Shown: positions 33,550 through 42,974 of the stretch, piece after piece | Numbering within the stretch: the stretch's first letter is position 1 | How the letters are laid out: each line of letters starts with the position of its first letter | Made by a program: the position numbers and the translations under genes | The notes under the pieces: model-generated | What the model was told of the DNA's origin: nothing | Database searches by the model: none | What the model saw: only the letters and a program-made list of their open reading frames with translations | Source of the DNA: Thalassospira profundimaris | GTDB lineage: Bacteria > Pseudomonadota > Alphaproteobacteria > Rhodospirillales > Thalassospiraceae | Reading direction: 5' to 3' | DNA length: 64,000 nt | Assembly (NCBI RefSeq): GCF_003326675.1 | Contig: NZ_JPWF01000002.1 | Location: forward strand, 372,001 to 436,000

Positions 33550-34659
33550 ATGGTAGATTTCTCCGCGCTTAATCCGTTCCGACAGGGCCAATCTGCCCTC
33601 GGCGATGCGCGTCAGACCCTTGGCAAACCCAATCCGGCAACAAGTCAGGATTCCGCGCAGGCAGATGCAAATGCGCGTACCCGGATTGATCCGGTTGCCC
33701 TGTCCGACGATGCTCTGGCGGCACAGAACCAAACCCAACAGCTTGTTCCTGCTAACGGCAAATCCCTTTCCAGTAAACCGCTGAGCACCGAAGAGGTGTT
33801 TGAACGCGCCCTTGATGCGTCGCTTGAGATGATTCGCGGCAGCGTTCAGGAAATGTTTGCCCTGTCCGGCATGACCGAGGAAGACGCGATTGCCGCAACC
33901 GATGCGATGTTTGACGGCATTCGTGATGCCGCCAAGGGTCAGGACCAGTTTGAATTTTCGTTTGATCAGGCCATCGCAAGTCACAGTAAAACTGCGATAT
34001 CCTATGCCGGTGCCAATGGTGCCGCTGTCGGGGTTTCTGAATCTGCCATGATGGCGGTTCAGTCACTTGATATCAGCATCAATAACGAAACCGGCGAATT
34101 CTCGTTTAACTATCAGGCCGCCAAGATCGAAGTCGTACGCACCGAAGCCATTGCCATTGGCAACAGCATGGGCGCTGCTTTGGGCGCACTTGGCGCCGTC
34201 ATGGACGGGCTTGGTGGTGGATCGCTTGTCGATATGCTTGGCAACCCGGCCAATGCGGATAATGGCGGATTGCTGTTTGATATTAACGACAACGGAGTCG
34301 CCGAATTCATTCGTGAATTGATGAATGCAACCGTTGGCTCTGACAACAGCGAGACCACTGACGGCGAAAACGGCACCTCAACGCCGGCGACCGGTCAATC
34401 GATTGCTGCCGAACGGATGGCGGCGCTGAATGCGCAGATCACCGAACAATTCATGGAACAGGCAACCCTAATCGTACGCAGCATCAGTCAGGCCGCCCCG
34501 CAGGAGGGTTCAGGTGACAATCAGCTGAAACTGACCGTTGATATGTTGATGCCAATGGGACGTTTTGGCCAGGATGGCGGGAACGCAACCTTTACCTTCC
34601 CGACAGGCGAAACTGTCCCGGTGATGGACCCGTCCCAGCAACAGGATGTTCTGATTTAA
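33550..34659 (+). CDS. Unknown protein with alpha-beta repeat-like architecture
   Basis: A 369-residue acidic protein with no signal peptide. Residues 1-75 are polar and low complexity. Residues about 76-130 form a helical segment ('VFERALDASLEMIRGSVQ', 'SGMTEEDAIAATDAMFDG'). Residues about 135-200 contain a beta-rich run ('AMMAVQSLDISINNETGEFS'). The region 'GGLLFDINDNGVAEFI' (about 238-254) is a degenerate EF-hand/RTX-calcium-loop-like sequence. The tail is polar. The architecture matches that of the next gene (helix, beta-rich domain, calcium-type loop), so they may be distant paralogues. It starts after a strong AGGAGGAGG. Not recognised as any family. Confidence 0.65.
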   Translation: MVDFSALNPFRQGQSALGDARQTLGKPNPATSQDSAQADANARTRIDPVALSDDALAAQNQTQQLVPANGKSLSSKPLSTEEVFERALDASLEMIRGSVQEMFALSGMTEEDAIAATDAMFDGIRDAAKGQDQFEFSFDQAIASHSKTAISYAGANGAAVGVSESAMMAVQSLDISINNETGEFSFNYQAAKIEVVRTEAIAIGNSMGAALGALGAVMDGLGGGSLVDMLGNPANADNGGLLFDINDNGVAEFIRELMNATVGSDNSETTDGENGTSTPATGQSIAAERMAALNAQITEQFMEQATLIVRSISQAAPQEGSGDNQLKLTVDMLMPMGRFGQDGGNATFTFPTGETVPVMDPSQQQDVLI

Positions 34660-34666
34660 CGACGCA

Positions 34667-34688
34667 CGGGATGTCATCTGACATCCCG
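34667..34688 (+). other. Intercistronic hairpin
   Basis: CGGGATGTC (34667-34675), loop ATCT, GACATCCCG (34680-34688). The 9-base perfect stem lies between two co-directional unknown genes and has no T run, so it is not a standard terminator. It could protect or process the mRNA between the two cistrons. Confidence 0.6.
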
Positions 34689-34713
34689 CAGCCCTTCAGG
34701 AAGGAGGCGCTGA

Positions 34714-35841
34714 ATGTTTGACCACAGCACACTGACAAACCCGACGGCACATCAAAATGCCGCCGCACTTGCCGCGTCTCAGGCCCCGGCACAAAGTGCT
34801 GTGACCAATGATGGCGCGCCTTCGGGTGGCAAATCATCAGACGAGGGCAATATTGCCCGTCAGCGGTCGATTGTTGATCAGATTGATCTCAGCATCGAAG
34901 CCAACCAGCGCATCGAACAAAGCCTTGATGCTTTTCAGGGGCCGGTATTCGAATTCACATCAAGCGCCCTTGATGTGTTCAATGCCCTTAAACCGGCAAT
35001 GGACGAAGCCCAAACCCGCATGAACCGCGAGGCCTTTATCGTTCTTGCCATGATGGGTGTCCCCCCGGCAAAGGCGCGCGCAATTGCCAATGCGATGACC
35101 GGCGGCGACCCGGGCGAGCTTGGCATATCCGGGGCAAACGGTTCTGGCCGGGCGATTTCGGCACAGGAACTGTCACTGAATATCAGCACCGGAAACGGTC
35201 AGGTTAATCTTGGCGAATTGTCCATCTCCTCCAGCCGGGTCGAGATTGATTTCAGTGCCTTTGAAGCCAAATTTTCCCAAATCGGCGGGCAGGCCAACAT
35301 CTCGATATCGGAATTCAAAGCCCATATCGAAATGGTCCGCATCGAAATTGCCCAAGCCTTCCAGCAAGACCCGCTGATCCTTGATCTTGATGGCAACGGT
35401 ATCGACATTACCAGCCTCGAAAATGGCAAACAGTTCGACATTGATGGGGATGGCACCCTGGATCAGACCGCCTGGATACGTGGTGCGGATGCCTTGCTTG
35501 CCCTTGATCGCAATGGCGATGGCAAGATCAATGATGGCCGCGAACTGTTTGGCGATCAAAATGGGGCCAAGGACGGTTTTGAAGAACTTGCCAAATATGA
35601 CGACAATCTTGATGGCCTGATTGATAAACAGGACGGGGTATTTTCATCCCTTGTGCTGCTGCGTGCCGATGGCAGCCAGCAAAGCCTGACCGATGCCGGT
35701 ATCAAGTCGATTTCACTATCCATGATCACCCCGGTTGATCAGCGCCTGATTGGCGGTGATCTGGTCGCACGATCCGCATTCGAACGGGATGACGGATCGG
35801 TTGGGCAGATTGGTGAAGTCTTCTTTGACGTAAAGGCCTAG
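34714..35841 (+). CDS. EF-hand-type calcium-binding protein, unknown
   Basis: A 375-residue protein with no signal peptide. Residues 1-70 are polar. Residues about 80-130 are helical. Residues about 150-200 are beta-rich ('LSLNISTGNGQVNLGELSIS'). The C-terminal half carries calcium-loop motifs: 'PLILDLDGNGIDIT' near 227-240, 'FDIDGDGTLDQTAW' near 248-261, 'LALDRNGDGKINDGRELFGD' near 268-287, and 'YDDNLDGLIDKQDG' near 298-311. This arrangement occurs in the calcium-binding parts of RTX-type secreted proteins. A strong AGGAAGGAGG lies before the ATG. It is 54 bases after the previous gene, with a hairpin between. Secretion by a type I system is possible but not shown. Confidence 0.7.
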   Translation: MFDHSTLTNPTAHQNAAALAASQAPAQSAVTNDGAPSGGKSSDEGNIARQRSIVDQIDLSIEANQRIEQSLDAFQGPVFEFTSSALDVFNALKPAMDEAQTRMNREAFIVLAMMGVPPAKARAIANAMTGGDPGELGISGANGSGRAISAQELSLNISTGNGQVNLGELSISSSRVEIDFSAFEAKFSQIGGQANISISEFKAHIEMVRIEIAQAFQQDPLILDLDGNGIDITSLENGKQFDIDGDGTLDQTAWIRGADALLALDRNGDGKINDGRELFGDQNGAKDGFEELAKYDDNLDGLIDKQDGVFSSLVLLRADGSQQSLTDAGIKSISLSMITPVDQRLIGGDLVARSAFERDDGSVGQIGEVFFDVKA

Positions 35842-36126
35842 ACACGGCCGCCAAATTTCACAAAACAGCAATTCCTGCACCGGTGCATCAGGATACCCGA
35901 CAGCTATGCGTGCCTGGTCTGTCTGTTTAATCGGCACCCGGACCAGCATTTTCGCCCGATACGCATATAAAATATCGGGAATTTAAGCATTTCACATTTT
36001 GGACAGAATGCTTTGCGAAAAAGCCGGACTTCCACGGCGAAGCCTTGTGCATAATCCGCTTATGTGATTTACCCGTGGAGAGAGGCACTGGGCTTGAAGC
36101 CCGCGAAATTAAAGTCTGGAGAAACT

Positions 36127-37005
36127 ATGCTGCGCAATACCCTTCTTGCCGCGTCGCTGGCATCCGTCATTTTTGCATCCCCTGTCTTGGCACAGGATGC
36201 CGCGCCGAAAGAAGACCCGGTTCTGGCGACGGTCAATGGCGAAGAAATTCTGGAATCCGAAGTCCGTGCAACCCAGCAGGGTCTGCCGCAACAATATCGC
36301 CAGCTTCCTTTCGAGATGCTCAAAGCGGATCTTCTGACCCGTGAAATCAATCAGCGCCTGCTGATGATTGCCGGTAGTGATGCAGGCCTTGCCGATGACG
36401 AAGAAGTCAAGGCACGCGTAGAAGCGCTTGAGCGCCGCGTCGTTGCAGAAACCTACCTTGATCGCGCCCTTGACGATGCCGTCACCGAAGACGCCATCAA
36501 GGCAAAGTATGACGAATTCGTCGCAAGCAACCAGCCGGAACCGCAGGTCCATGCCCGCCACATCCTGCTGGAAAACGAAGAAGACGCCAAAGCCATCATC
36601 GCCGAACTTGATGACGGTGCGGACTTCGCCGAACTCGCCAAGGAAAAATCCACCGGCCCGTCCGGCCCGAATGGTGGTGATCTCGGCTTCTTTAGCCGCG
36701 GCGACATGGTTGAACCGTTTGCAGATGCCGCCTTCGCAATGGAAGCAGGCACCCATTCCAAAGAACCGGTTCAAACCCAGTTCGGCTGGCACGTGATCAA
36801 GGTTGAAGAAATCAAGGAAGGCACGCAGCCGACCCTTGAAGAAGTTCGCCAGCAGCTTGTTGCCGAAGTTACCCGCGATGCCATCGACGGCATTGTAGAT
36901 GACCTGCGCGCAAAGGCCGATATCGTCAACAATGTCGAAATCGAAGCCGCAAAAGCAGCAGAAGAAGCTGCGAAGAATGCTCCGGCGGAAGAAAAGAAGA
37001 ACTAA
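36127..37005 (+). CDS. Periplasmic parvulin-type peptidyl-prolyl isomerase
   Basis: A 292-residue chaperone/isomerase. A signal peptide (about 1-23, 'AASLASVIFASPVLAQDA') precedes a SurA-like N-terminal helical segment ('ATVNGEEILESEVRATQ') and a PpiC parvulin domain about 145-235: 'VHARHILLENEEDAKAII', 'FAELAKEKSTGPSGPNGGDL', 'GFFSRGDMVEPFADAAF', and 'VQTQFGWHVIKVEE'. The Ala/Glu/Lys-rich tail is probably disordered. The ATG at 36127 follows GGAGAAACT. In alphaproteobacteria this gene is often close to secA and argJ, as here (argJ follows by about 180 bases). Helps outer-membrane and periplasmic protein folding. The 285 bases before it hold no supported gene. Confidence 0.9.
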   Translation: MLRNTLLAASLASVIFASPVLAQDAAPKEDPVLATVNGEEILESEVRATQQGLPQQYRQLPFEMLKADLLTREINQRLLMIAGSDAGLADDEEVKARVEALERRVVAETYLDRALDDAVTEDAIKAKYDEFVASNQPEPQVHARHILLENEEDAKAIIAELDDGADFAELAKEKSTGPSGPNGGDLGFFSRGDMVEPFADAAFAMEAGTHSKEPVQTQFGWHVIKVEEIKEGTQPTLEEVRQQLVAEVTRDAIDGIVDDLRAKADIVNNVEIEAAKAAEEAAKNAPAEEKKN

Positions 37006-37047
37006 TCAGCTTGGCTTAAAGCCGACTGATCTGGAATTCGCTTGAAC

Positions 37048-37086
37048 CAAACGGGGTGCGGCCAATGGCTTCGCCCCGTTTGTTTT
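37048..37086 (+). terminator. Rho-independent terminator
   Basis: CAAACGGGG (37048-37056) pairs with CCCCGTTTG (37074-37082), followed by TTTT. The loop contains a smaller inner stem. It ends the parvulin gene. Confidence 0.8.
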
Positions 37087-37183
37087 GCCGATCCTGTATC
37101 GGAATAAATGCATTCTGCTGCTTGCTTTTCGTCACCATTGCGGCAGGATAAAACAAACTTGTCCATTTAAGGAATTTGCACAG

Positions 37184-38413
37184 ATGGTTGCGACTTCGCT
37201 TTCACCGCTTGCCCCCGCATCATTCCCAGACCTTCCGGCTATTGCCGGGGTCAAACTGCATACCGTAACCCTTGGCATCCGCTATAAGGGCCGCCCGGAC
37301 GTTCTGTTTGCAGAACTTGAAACCGGCACCCAGGTTGCCGGTGTCTTTACGACATCGACCACCGCATCGGCGGCAGTTCGCTGGGGACGCGAGGCACTCA
37401 AGGGCGGGACGGCACGTGCATTCTTTGTCAATGCCGGCAACTCGGTCGCCTTTACCGGCAAAGCAGGTGAAAAGTTCGTCGCAGACAAGGTCGAACGTGC
37501 TTCAAGTGCACTTGGCTGTGCCAAGAACGAAATCTTTACCGCATCAACCGGTGTGATCGGCGAACCGACCACGGCAAACCGCATTACCGATGCAATCGAT
37601 GATCTTTTGGCAAATGACGCAAGCTGGCTTGATGCCGCCAAGGCGATCATGACCACCGATACCTTCCCCAAGGGCGCGTCGGCCACCGCCAACATCAACG
37701 GTACCAAAGTCACCATCGCAGGCATCGCCAAAGGTTCGGGCATGATCGAACCGAACATGGCCACCATGCTGGGCTTTGTCTTTACCGATGCGGCAATCCC
37801 GCACAATGTCCTTCAGGCATTGCTGTCTGATTGCAACAATCGCAGCTTCAATGCGATCACCGTTGATAGCGACACCTCGACCTCGGACACCCTGTTGCTC
37901 GCAGCAACCGGCAAGGCCGGAAATGCGTCGGTATCAGATGTCACCGATCCGGCAATCGCCGAATTCAAGGATGCGCTTGAAGGCGTTCTGCGCGATCTTG
38001 CCCATCAGATCGTTCGTGACGGTGAAGGCGCAACCAAATTTATTACCGTCAACATCACCGGTGCCGTGAACGAGAAGGAAGCCAAAATTGCCGCCAAGGC
38101 AATTGCCAACTCGCCGCTGGTTAAAACCGCGATTGCCGGTGAAGACGCCAACTGGGGCCGTATTGTTATGGCGGTCGGGAAATGCGGTGTAACGGCGGAT
38201 CCCAACAAGCTTACCGTCGCAATCGGCGGCATTACGCTTGCCAAGAACGGCGAACGTGTTGCCGATTATGACGAAGGCCCGGTCGATGCCCATATCAAGG
38301 GTCAGTATATCGAAATTGCCGCCGATCTTGGCTTTGGCGACGGTGCTGCCACGGTTTGGACCTGTGATCTGACGCATGGCTATATTTCGATCAATGCGGA
38401 TTACCGCAGCTGA
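37184..38413 (+). CDS. argJ: Bifunctional ornithine/N-acetylglutamate acetyltransferase
   Basis: Transfers acetyl from N-acetylornithine to glutamate, recycling acetyl groups in arginine synthesis; cytosolic. The 409-residue precursor self-cleaves before Thr194 in '[14 protein letters not shown]', the conserved '[16 protein letters not shown]' context, giving alpha and beta chains. '[15 protein letters not shown]', '[10 protein letters not shown]', and the C-terminal '[14 protein letters not shown]' and '[10 protein letters not shown]' are typical. The ATG at 37184 gives the normal length; longer in-frame extension upstream is unlikely. Whether it also uses acetyl-CoA (bifunctional form) is not decidable from sequence. 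Confidence 0.96.
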   Translation: MVATSLSPLAPASFPDLPAIAGVKLHTVTLGIRYKGRPDVLFAELETGTQVAGVFTTSTTASAAVRWGREALKGGTARAFFVNAGNSVAFTGKAGEKFVADKVERASSALGCAKNEIFTASTGVIGEPTTANRITDAIDDLLANDASWLDAAKAIMTTDTFPKGASATANINGTKVTIAGIAKGSGMIEPNMATMLGFVFTDAAIPHNVLQALLSDCNNRSFNAITVDSDTSTSDTLLLAATGKAGNASVSDVTDPAIAEFKDALEGVLRDLAHQIVRDGEGATKFITVNITGAVNEKEAKIAAKAIANSPLVKTAIAGEDANWGRIVMAVGKCGVTADPNKLTVAIGGITLAKNGERVADYDEGPVDAHIKGQYIEIAADLGFGDGAATVWTCDLTHGYISINADYRS

Positions 38414-38441
38414 TCTGCCATCTGCTGGCATCAAAAATACA

Positions 38442-38476
38442 AAAACGCCGTCCCTTACCGGACGGCGTTTTCTTTT
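38442..38476. terminator. Bidirectional Rho-independent terminator
   Basis: AAAACGCCGTCC (38442-38453), 6-base loop, GGACGGCGTTTT (38460-38471), then CTTTT. The flanking A run makes it able to serve the convergent pentapeptide-repeat gene as well as argJ. Confidence 0.9.
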
Positions 38477-38503
38477 GGGCACCGCATATGGATATGGATG
38501 CGG

Positions 38504-39778
38504 CTATCTGCGGCGCGGAACATTACCGTTCAGGATCAAACCGATATTGGTGCCTTCAAGTTCGACCTCGTTAAGGTCGGTATCGCCAAAAGCAACACCG
38601 GCGATATTGGCCTTGGTCAGGTTGGCCCCGGTCATGCGGGCTTCCTCAAAGACCGAGTTGCGCAAATCCGCCTGTTCGAAATTCACGTTACTCAGATCGG
38701 CCCGCCACACAGTTCCGGTTTTCTCGCCCTTTTTGTCGCGTTGATCGACCCCGCCAAATTTGACACCCTGAAATACAGCTTCCGAGCAATCGGCATTGGA
38801 CATGCGTGCACCATCAAGGACCGCACCGTTCATCTTGACCTTTTGCATGTTGGTTTCGCGCATCGAACACATGGCAAGGATGGTATCGACAAACAACGCC
38901 CCGCGCAGATCGGATTTATCAAAACACGCACCTGACAAATCCAGCCCCGAAAAATCCATCCCGCTAAGATCACGCCCGATCGCAATCATCGGCACGCCGG
39001 TTTTCCCGCTGGTGGCAAGCCATTCACTATGGCCATTCACCAGATCACGGACGTCCTCGGCCAACGGTGCCGTCGGCGTCCCGCCGCCGATGGAATAGGA
39101 TGTATTTGCCTGACTTAAATCCACATCGGTCATATCGACATTGCGCAGATTGGCACCACTCAAATCCGCCCCGACAAGCTCACACCCGGCAAGCTTCGCC
39201 CCTTTAAGGTTGGCGTTGCGCAGCTTGGCCCCGTTCAGGTTGCAGCCGGTCAAATCCGCGCCTTCAAGATTGACGGCAAACATGTTGGCGTCACTCATAT
39301 CCGTATGGGCAAGCCGCGATCCGGACATGTTGGCACCGGCAAGGTTCGCACCCCACATCATCGCACCTTCAAGGTCGGCATTACTCATATCGGTGGTTTT
39401 CTTGACCGGGCGATGCTGACTGCCTTCAAGCACCACCATTATCCCGGCCCGAAGATCAATACCCGTCAGATTGGCATAGCGCAGCTTGGTTCGCGCCATA
39501 TTGGCACCGCGCAAATCAGCTCTGAGAAAACTTGATCCTTCAAGATCAGCTTCAACAAAGTTCGCGCCGAACAGATCGCAATAGTCAAAGCAGACATGAT
39601 GCGCAGTTGCCTGAATGAAATTGGCACTGGGCAGGACGGCTTCCTGCAAGCTGATCTTGCTCATCTTGATACGGGACAGATTTCCATTACGAACCTGCAT
39701 CCGTCGGCCGCCGGGCTTTTGATTAAGATAAAGCTGATGCAATTTGATTGCATCAATCAGCTCGGCACGCTCTGTCAT
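38504..39778 (-). CDS. Pentapeptide-repeat protein, copy 1
   Basis: A 424-residue protein built mostly of A(D/N)Lxx repeats in three blocks, about 45-110, 130-225 and 270-415, predicted to form right-handed quadrilateral beta helices. The N-terminus 'AELIDAIKLHQLYLNQKPGG' is a helical cap. A second copy of the same H-x-x-W-L-x-x-x-G pattern occurs at about 245 ('GHSEWLATSGKTG'), splitting the repeats. A loop 'DQRDKKGEKTGTVWRADL' precedes the last block. No signal peptide, so it is probably cytosolic. The next gene upstream is a close paralogue. Function not known; scaffolding or DNA-gyrase protection are the known roles of the fold, without evidence here. Confidence 0.9.
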   Translation of the reverse strand: MTERAELIDAIKLHQLYLNQKPGGRRMQVRNGNLSRIKMSKISLQEAVLPSANFIQATAHHVCFDYCDLFGANFVEADLEGSSFLRADLRGANMARTKLRYANLTGIDLRAGIMVVLEGSQHRPVKKTTDMSNADLEGAMMWGANLAGANMSGSRLAHTDMSDANMFAVNLEGADLTGCNLNGAKLRNANLKGAKLAGCELVGADLSGANLRNVDMTDVDLSQANTSYSIGGGTPTAPLAEDVRDLVNGHSEWLATSGKTGVPMIAIGRDLSGMDFSGLDLSGACFDKSDLRGALFVDTILAMCSMRETNMQKVKMNGAVLDGARMSNADCSEAVFQGVKFGGVDQRDKKGEKTGTVWRADLSNVNFEQADLRNSVFEEARMTGANLTKANIAGVAFGDTDLNEVELEGTNIGLILNGNVPRRR

Positions 39779-39955
39779 GTCACCAAAAGTCCCCCAAGGC
39801 GAGATCGCGTTGATTTTTATTCACCTAATAAACTGCAACAATCAGGTGCCGCGCAATGCAAATCGCATCACGCTAATACGCGTTTTATTTCTAGCGGAGG
39901 AATTCGTTCTTTGTACCCTATCTTGATGGACAGGGTATCGGGCAGACGGCCAATA

Positions 39956-41221
39956 CTATTCCGGAATCGTGCCACTCAGGATAGAACCGATATTGGTACC
40001 ACTAAGGTCAACTTCGCTTAGATCTGTCTCGCCAAAAGCCACACCGGCAATATTGGCTTTGCACAATTTGACGCCCTTCATCTGGGGCGCTTCGAAGACC
40101 GAGTTTCGAAGGTCGGCCTGCGAAAAATCGGCAGATGTCAAATCTGCGCGCCAGACGTCACCGGTCTTGTTTCCTTTGGCATCGCGTTGTTCAACGCCAC
40201 CAAACTTAACCCCCTGACAAATGACCTTGCTGCAATTGGCATAGGACATCCGCACGCCGTTCATGATCGCACCACTAAGCCGCGCACGACTGAGATCGGC
40301 ATTGCGCATTGACGTCATCGCAAGGATCGCATCAACAAACAAAACACCCCGCATGATGCAGTCATCAAAACAGGCTGCCGACAAATCCAGCCCCGAAAAA
40401 TCAAGTTCGGACAAATCACGCCCGGTCACATTCAATGGGCTTCCGGCAACGCCCCCGCTGGTCAGCCATTCGGTGTGACTGTTGATCAGTTCCCGGATAT
40501 CTTCGGGGAGTGGCGCAACCGCTTTGCTTCCAATCGAGTTGGCAATATTGGCCTGCGACAAATCCACCGAAGACAAATCGACATTGCGAAGGTTGGCCCC
40601 GGTAAGATCGGTGCCAACAAGCAAACTGTCCTTTAACCGTGCACCTTTAAGGTTTGCGTTCTTAAGCTTGGCCCCCGAAAGGTTGCACCCACTCAAATCC
40701 GCCCCGGCAAGATTGACCGCAAACATATTGGCATCGCTTAAATCGGCATCCGCCAATCTTGCCCCGGAAAGATTGCTTTCGGCCATATTGGCCCCCGAAA
40801 GGATCGAGCCCTGCAAATCGGCATTGGCAAGATCGGTGGTGCGCTTGACCTTTTTTTCTCGTCCGGCATCAACAATCACCATAACCCCGGACCGAAGATC
40901 AGCCCCCTTTAGGTTGGCGTGGCGCAGTTTGGCACGCGCCATATTTGCCCCGCGCAAATCAGCACGGATGAAGCTCGACCCTTCAAGATCGGCTTCGACA
41001 AAGTTGGTGCCAAAAAGATCGCAGAAATCAAACTTCACATCACGGATTGTTGCCTGAATAAAGTTCGATCCCGGAAGTACAGCATCTTCAAGACTGACCT
41101 TGCTCATCTTGATGCGAGACAAGTTTCCATTGCGCAATTGCATGCGCCTGCCCCCTGGCTGCTTCAAAACATACAGCTGGTGCTTTTTTATCGCGTCAAT
41201 CAGTTCTGAACGCGTTGTCAT
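39956..41221 (-). CDS. Pentapeptide-repeat protein, copy 2
   Basis: A 421-residue paralogue of the neighbouring protein, co-linear over the whole length, including the N-terminal 'SELIDAIKKHQLYVLKQPGG', the central 'INSHTEWLTSGGVAGSP' interruption, and the 'EQRDAKGNKTGDVWRADL' loop before the last repeat block. The repeat cores are 'ANLSGA', 'ADLSGC' and similar. It is upstream of copy 1 on the minus strand, with 177 bases between that contain no other gene. The arrangement is a tandem duplication that has diverged. Probably cytosolic, no membrane segments. Function unknown. Confidence 0.9.
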   Translation of the reverse strand: MTTRSELIDAIKKHQLYVLKQPGGRRMQLRNGNLSRIKMSKVSLEDAVLPGSNFIQATIRDVKFDFCDLFGTNFVEADLEGSSFIRADLRGANMARAKLRHANLKGADLRSGVMVIVDAGREKKVKRTTDLANADLQGSILSGANMAESNLSGARLADADLSDANMFAVNLAGADLSGCNLSGAKLKNANLKGARLKDSLLVGTDLTGANLRNVDLSSVDLSQANIANSIGSKAVAPLPEDIRELINSHTEWLTSGGVAGSPLNVTGRDLSELDFSGLDLSAACFDDCIMRGVLFVDAILAMTSMRNADLSRARLSGAIMNGVRMSYANCSKVICQGVKFGGVEQRDAKGNKTGDVWRADLTSADFSQADLRNSVFEAPQMKGVKLCKANIAGVAFGETDLSEVDLSGTNIGSILSGTIPE

Positions 41222-41587
41222 TTAATGGATCGTGCTCCCGTCGATCATAAGACAATACGCAAATGCTCTTTGTTTTCATTTTTATGAGTGTACCTGTCCT
41301 TGCTGATTTACATTCTGACAAAATATGACATTTGGGCAAAAAGTGGTTTGAATATAGGACCTTACACCATATATTTATATACTCTTGTATAGAAATTCAA
41401 TACCAGAACTCATTGCCTTGCGTCATTCGTGGACGACATTTCTTCGACCCATAATTTCGATCGTATCGGCCAAGCCGGAACCGAATGCATATTTCAGACC
41501 TTTCTGATTTAATCCGCCAATCTTGTGTTGATCTGTCACAACGACCATCTGCAAGGACAGTCAAACGATCAGAATTGAATCAAGCAC
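41222..41587. other. Intergenic region between pentapeptide and REC-HDOD genes
   Basis: No supported gene in 366 bases. AT-rich from about 41330 to 41400 ('ATATTTATATACTCTTG'), so it probably holds promoters for both divergent units. No recognised operator. Confidence 0.35.
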
Positions 41588-42811
41588 ATGCACCACATCC
41601 TGTTTGTCGATGACGACACCAACATTCTGTCCGGATTGCGACGGCAACTTCGCAGTGCGCGTCCAAAATGGAATCTGCATTTCGCGACAAGCGGTGCGGA
41701 TGCACTGGCCCTTGCCAAAGACATGAATTTCGATGTGATCGTTTCTGACATCCAGATGCCGGGAATGGATGGCATCACCCTGCTTGAAACACTTCAGGAA
41801 ACCCATCCCGATGCTGTGCGCATCATCCTGACCGGCCATGCGGACAATGCGTCCTACCTGCGCACCATCGGTCCGGCCCACCAGTTTCTAAGTAAACCGT
41901 GCGATAATCAGACCCTGATCGACAGCATTGAAAATGCACTGGGTCTTCGTCAGCTTCTTCAAAGTCCGGAGCTGCGGACACTGGTCGCAGATTCCAAAAG
42001 TCTGGCCTCCCCGCCCGACACCTATATACGCCTCGAAAACGCATTTTCAGACCCGAACTACAATCTCGACAGCATTTCCAAAATCGTTGAATCTGATATC
42101 GCCCTGACGACCGAGGTCCTGAAACTGACCAATTCGTCCTATTTTGCGGTCACACAGAATGTCGCGTCCGTTGCCCACGCGGTCAGGATGCTGGGCATGG
42201 AAACGTTAAAGGCGCTTGCCCTGTTTGTAGGTCTGTATCGCGGCTTTGACGGCCCGCCCCGTCAGGCGGCGAACCTCAAACGCCTGTGCCATCGCAGTCA
42301 ACAAATCGGCGTTACCGCTGCTCTGATCGCCGAATATGAAAAGCTGCCCCGTGATATTTGCCACGCAGTTCCCTGTATCGGGATGCTTAGCCACATCGGC
42401 ACGCTTATTCTTTATGCCAACCGGCCAGATGAAATGGACGCTGTGACCAAGCGTGTCGAAATCGAAGGCATTTCCATCGATCAGGCCGAAACCGAACAAT
42501 TCGGGGCCGGGCATGCCGAAATCGGCGCCTATCTTCTTGGTCTTTGGGGGTTCCCGGCACCGGTCATTCAGGCAGTTGCCTATCACCATCGCCCGATGGA
42601 CCTGCCCCACAAGGATATGAACGCCCTGACCGCGATTTATGTGGCCCAGCACCTGACACGCGAAATCGCAGATCGCGAAAACAGTCAGGATGTCGAAAGC
42701 CAGATCGATATGGCCTATCTGTCTTTGATTGGTAAAGACGACCGGATTGAGGAATGGACAAATATCGCCCGTATCGTGTCCCTGAAATACAGCGAGTTGA
42801 CCAACAGCTAA
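41588..42811 (+). CDS. Response regulator with HDOD output domain, copy 1
   Basis: A 407-residue protein. Receiver domain 1-125 with 'FVDDDTN', phospho-acceptor Asp54 in 'VIVSDIQMPGMDG', and the lysine in 'QFLSKPCD'. HDOD domain about 160-340 ('IVESDIALTTEVLKLTNSSYFA', 'AVRMLGMETLKALAL', 'IGMLSHIGTLIL', 'AVAYHHRPMD'). HDOD domains are HD-like signalling modules whose output is usually protein interaction. It heads a four-gene operon; a near-identical architecture follows in the next gene (about 60% identical by eye). Confidence 0.93.
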   Translation: MHHILFVDDDTNILSGLRRQLRSARPKWNLHFATSGADALALAKDMNFDVIVSDIQMPGMDGITLLETLQETHPDAVRIILTGHADNASYLRTIGPAHQFLSKPCDNQTLIDSIENALGLRQLLQSPELRTLVADSKSLASPPDTYIRLENAFSDPNYNLDSISKIVESDIALTTEVLKLTNSSYFAVTQNVASVAHAVRMLGMETLKALALFVGLYRGFDGPPRQAANLKRLCHRSQQIGVTAALIAEYEKLPRDICHAVPCIGMLSHIGTLILYANRPDEMDAVTKRVEIEGISIDQAETEQFGAGHAEIGAYLLGLWGFPAPVIQAVAYHHRPMDLPHKDMNALTAIYVAQHLTREIADRENSQDVESQIDMAYLSLIGKDDRIEEWTNIARIVSLKYSELTNS

Positions 42812-42974
42812 GAACCGGTTTCGCCAAAAAGTTGCACATCCCGCATCATAAGGCTTTCCGGGATTTCCCGCCTGATTTCAGGTAAAAACGCCAATACCCT
42901 CCTCATATGCGGACTATGATTTGCGCGGGTTTCTCCCCATGTAATGGGCAAGGAACACGCATAAGAGGCAAATC

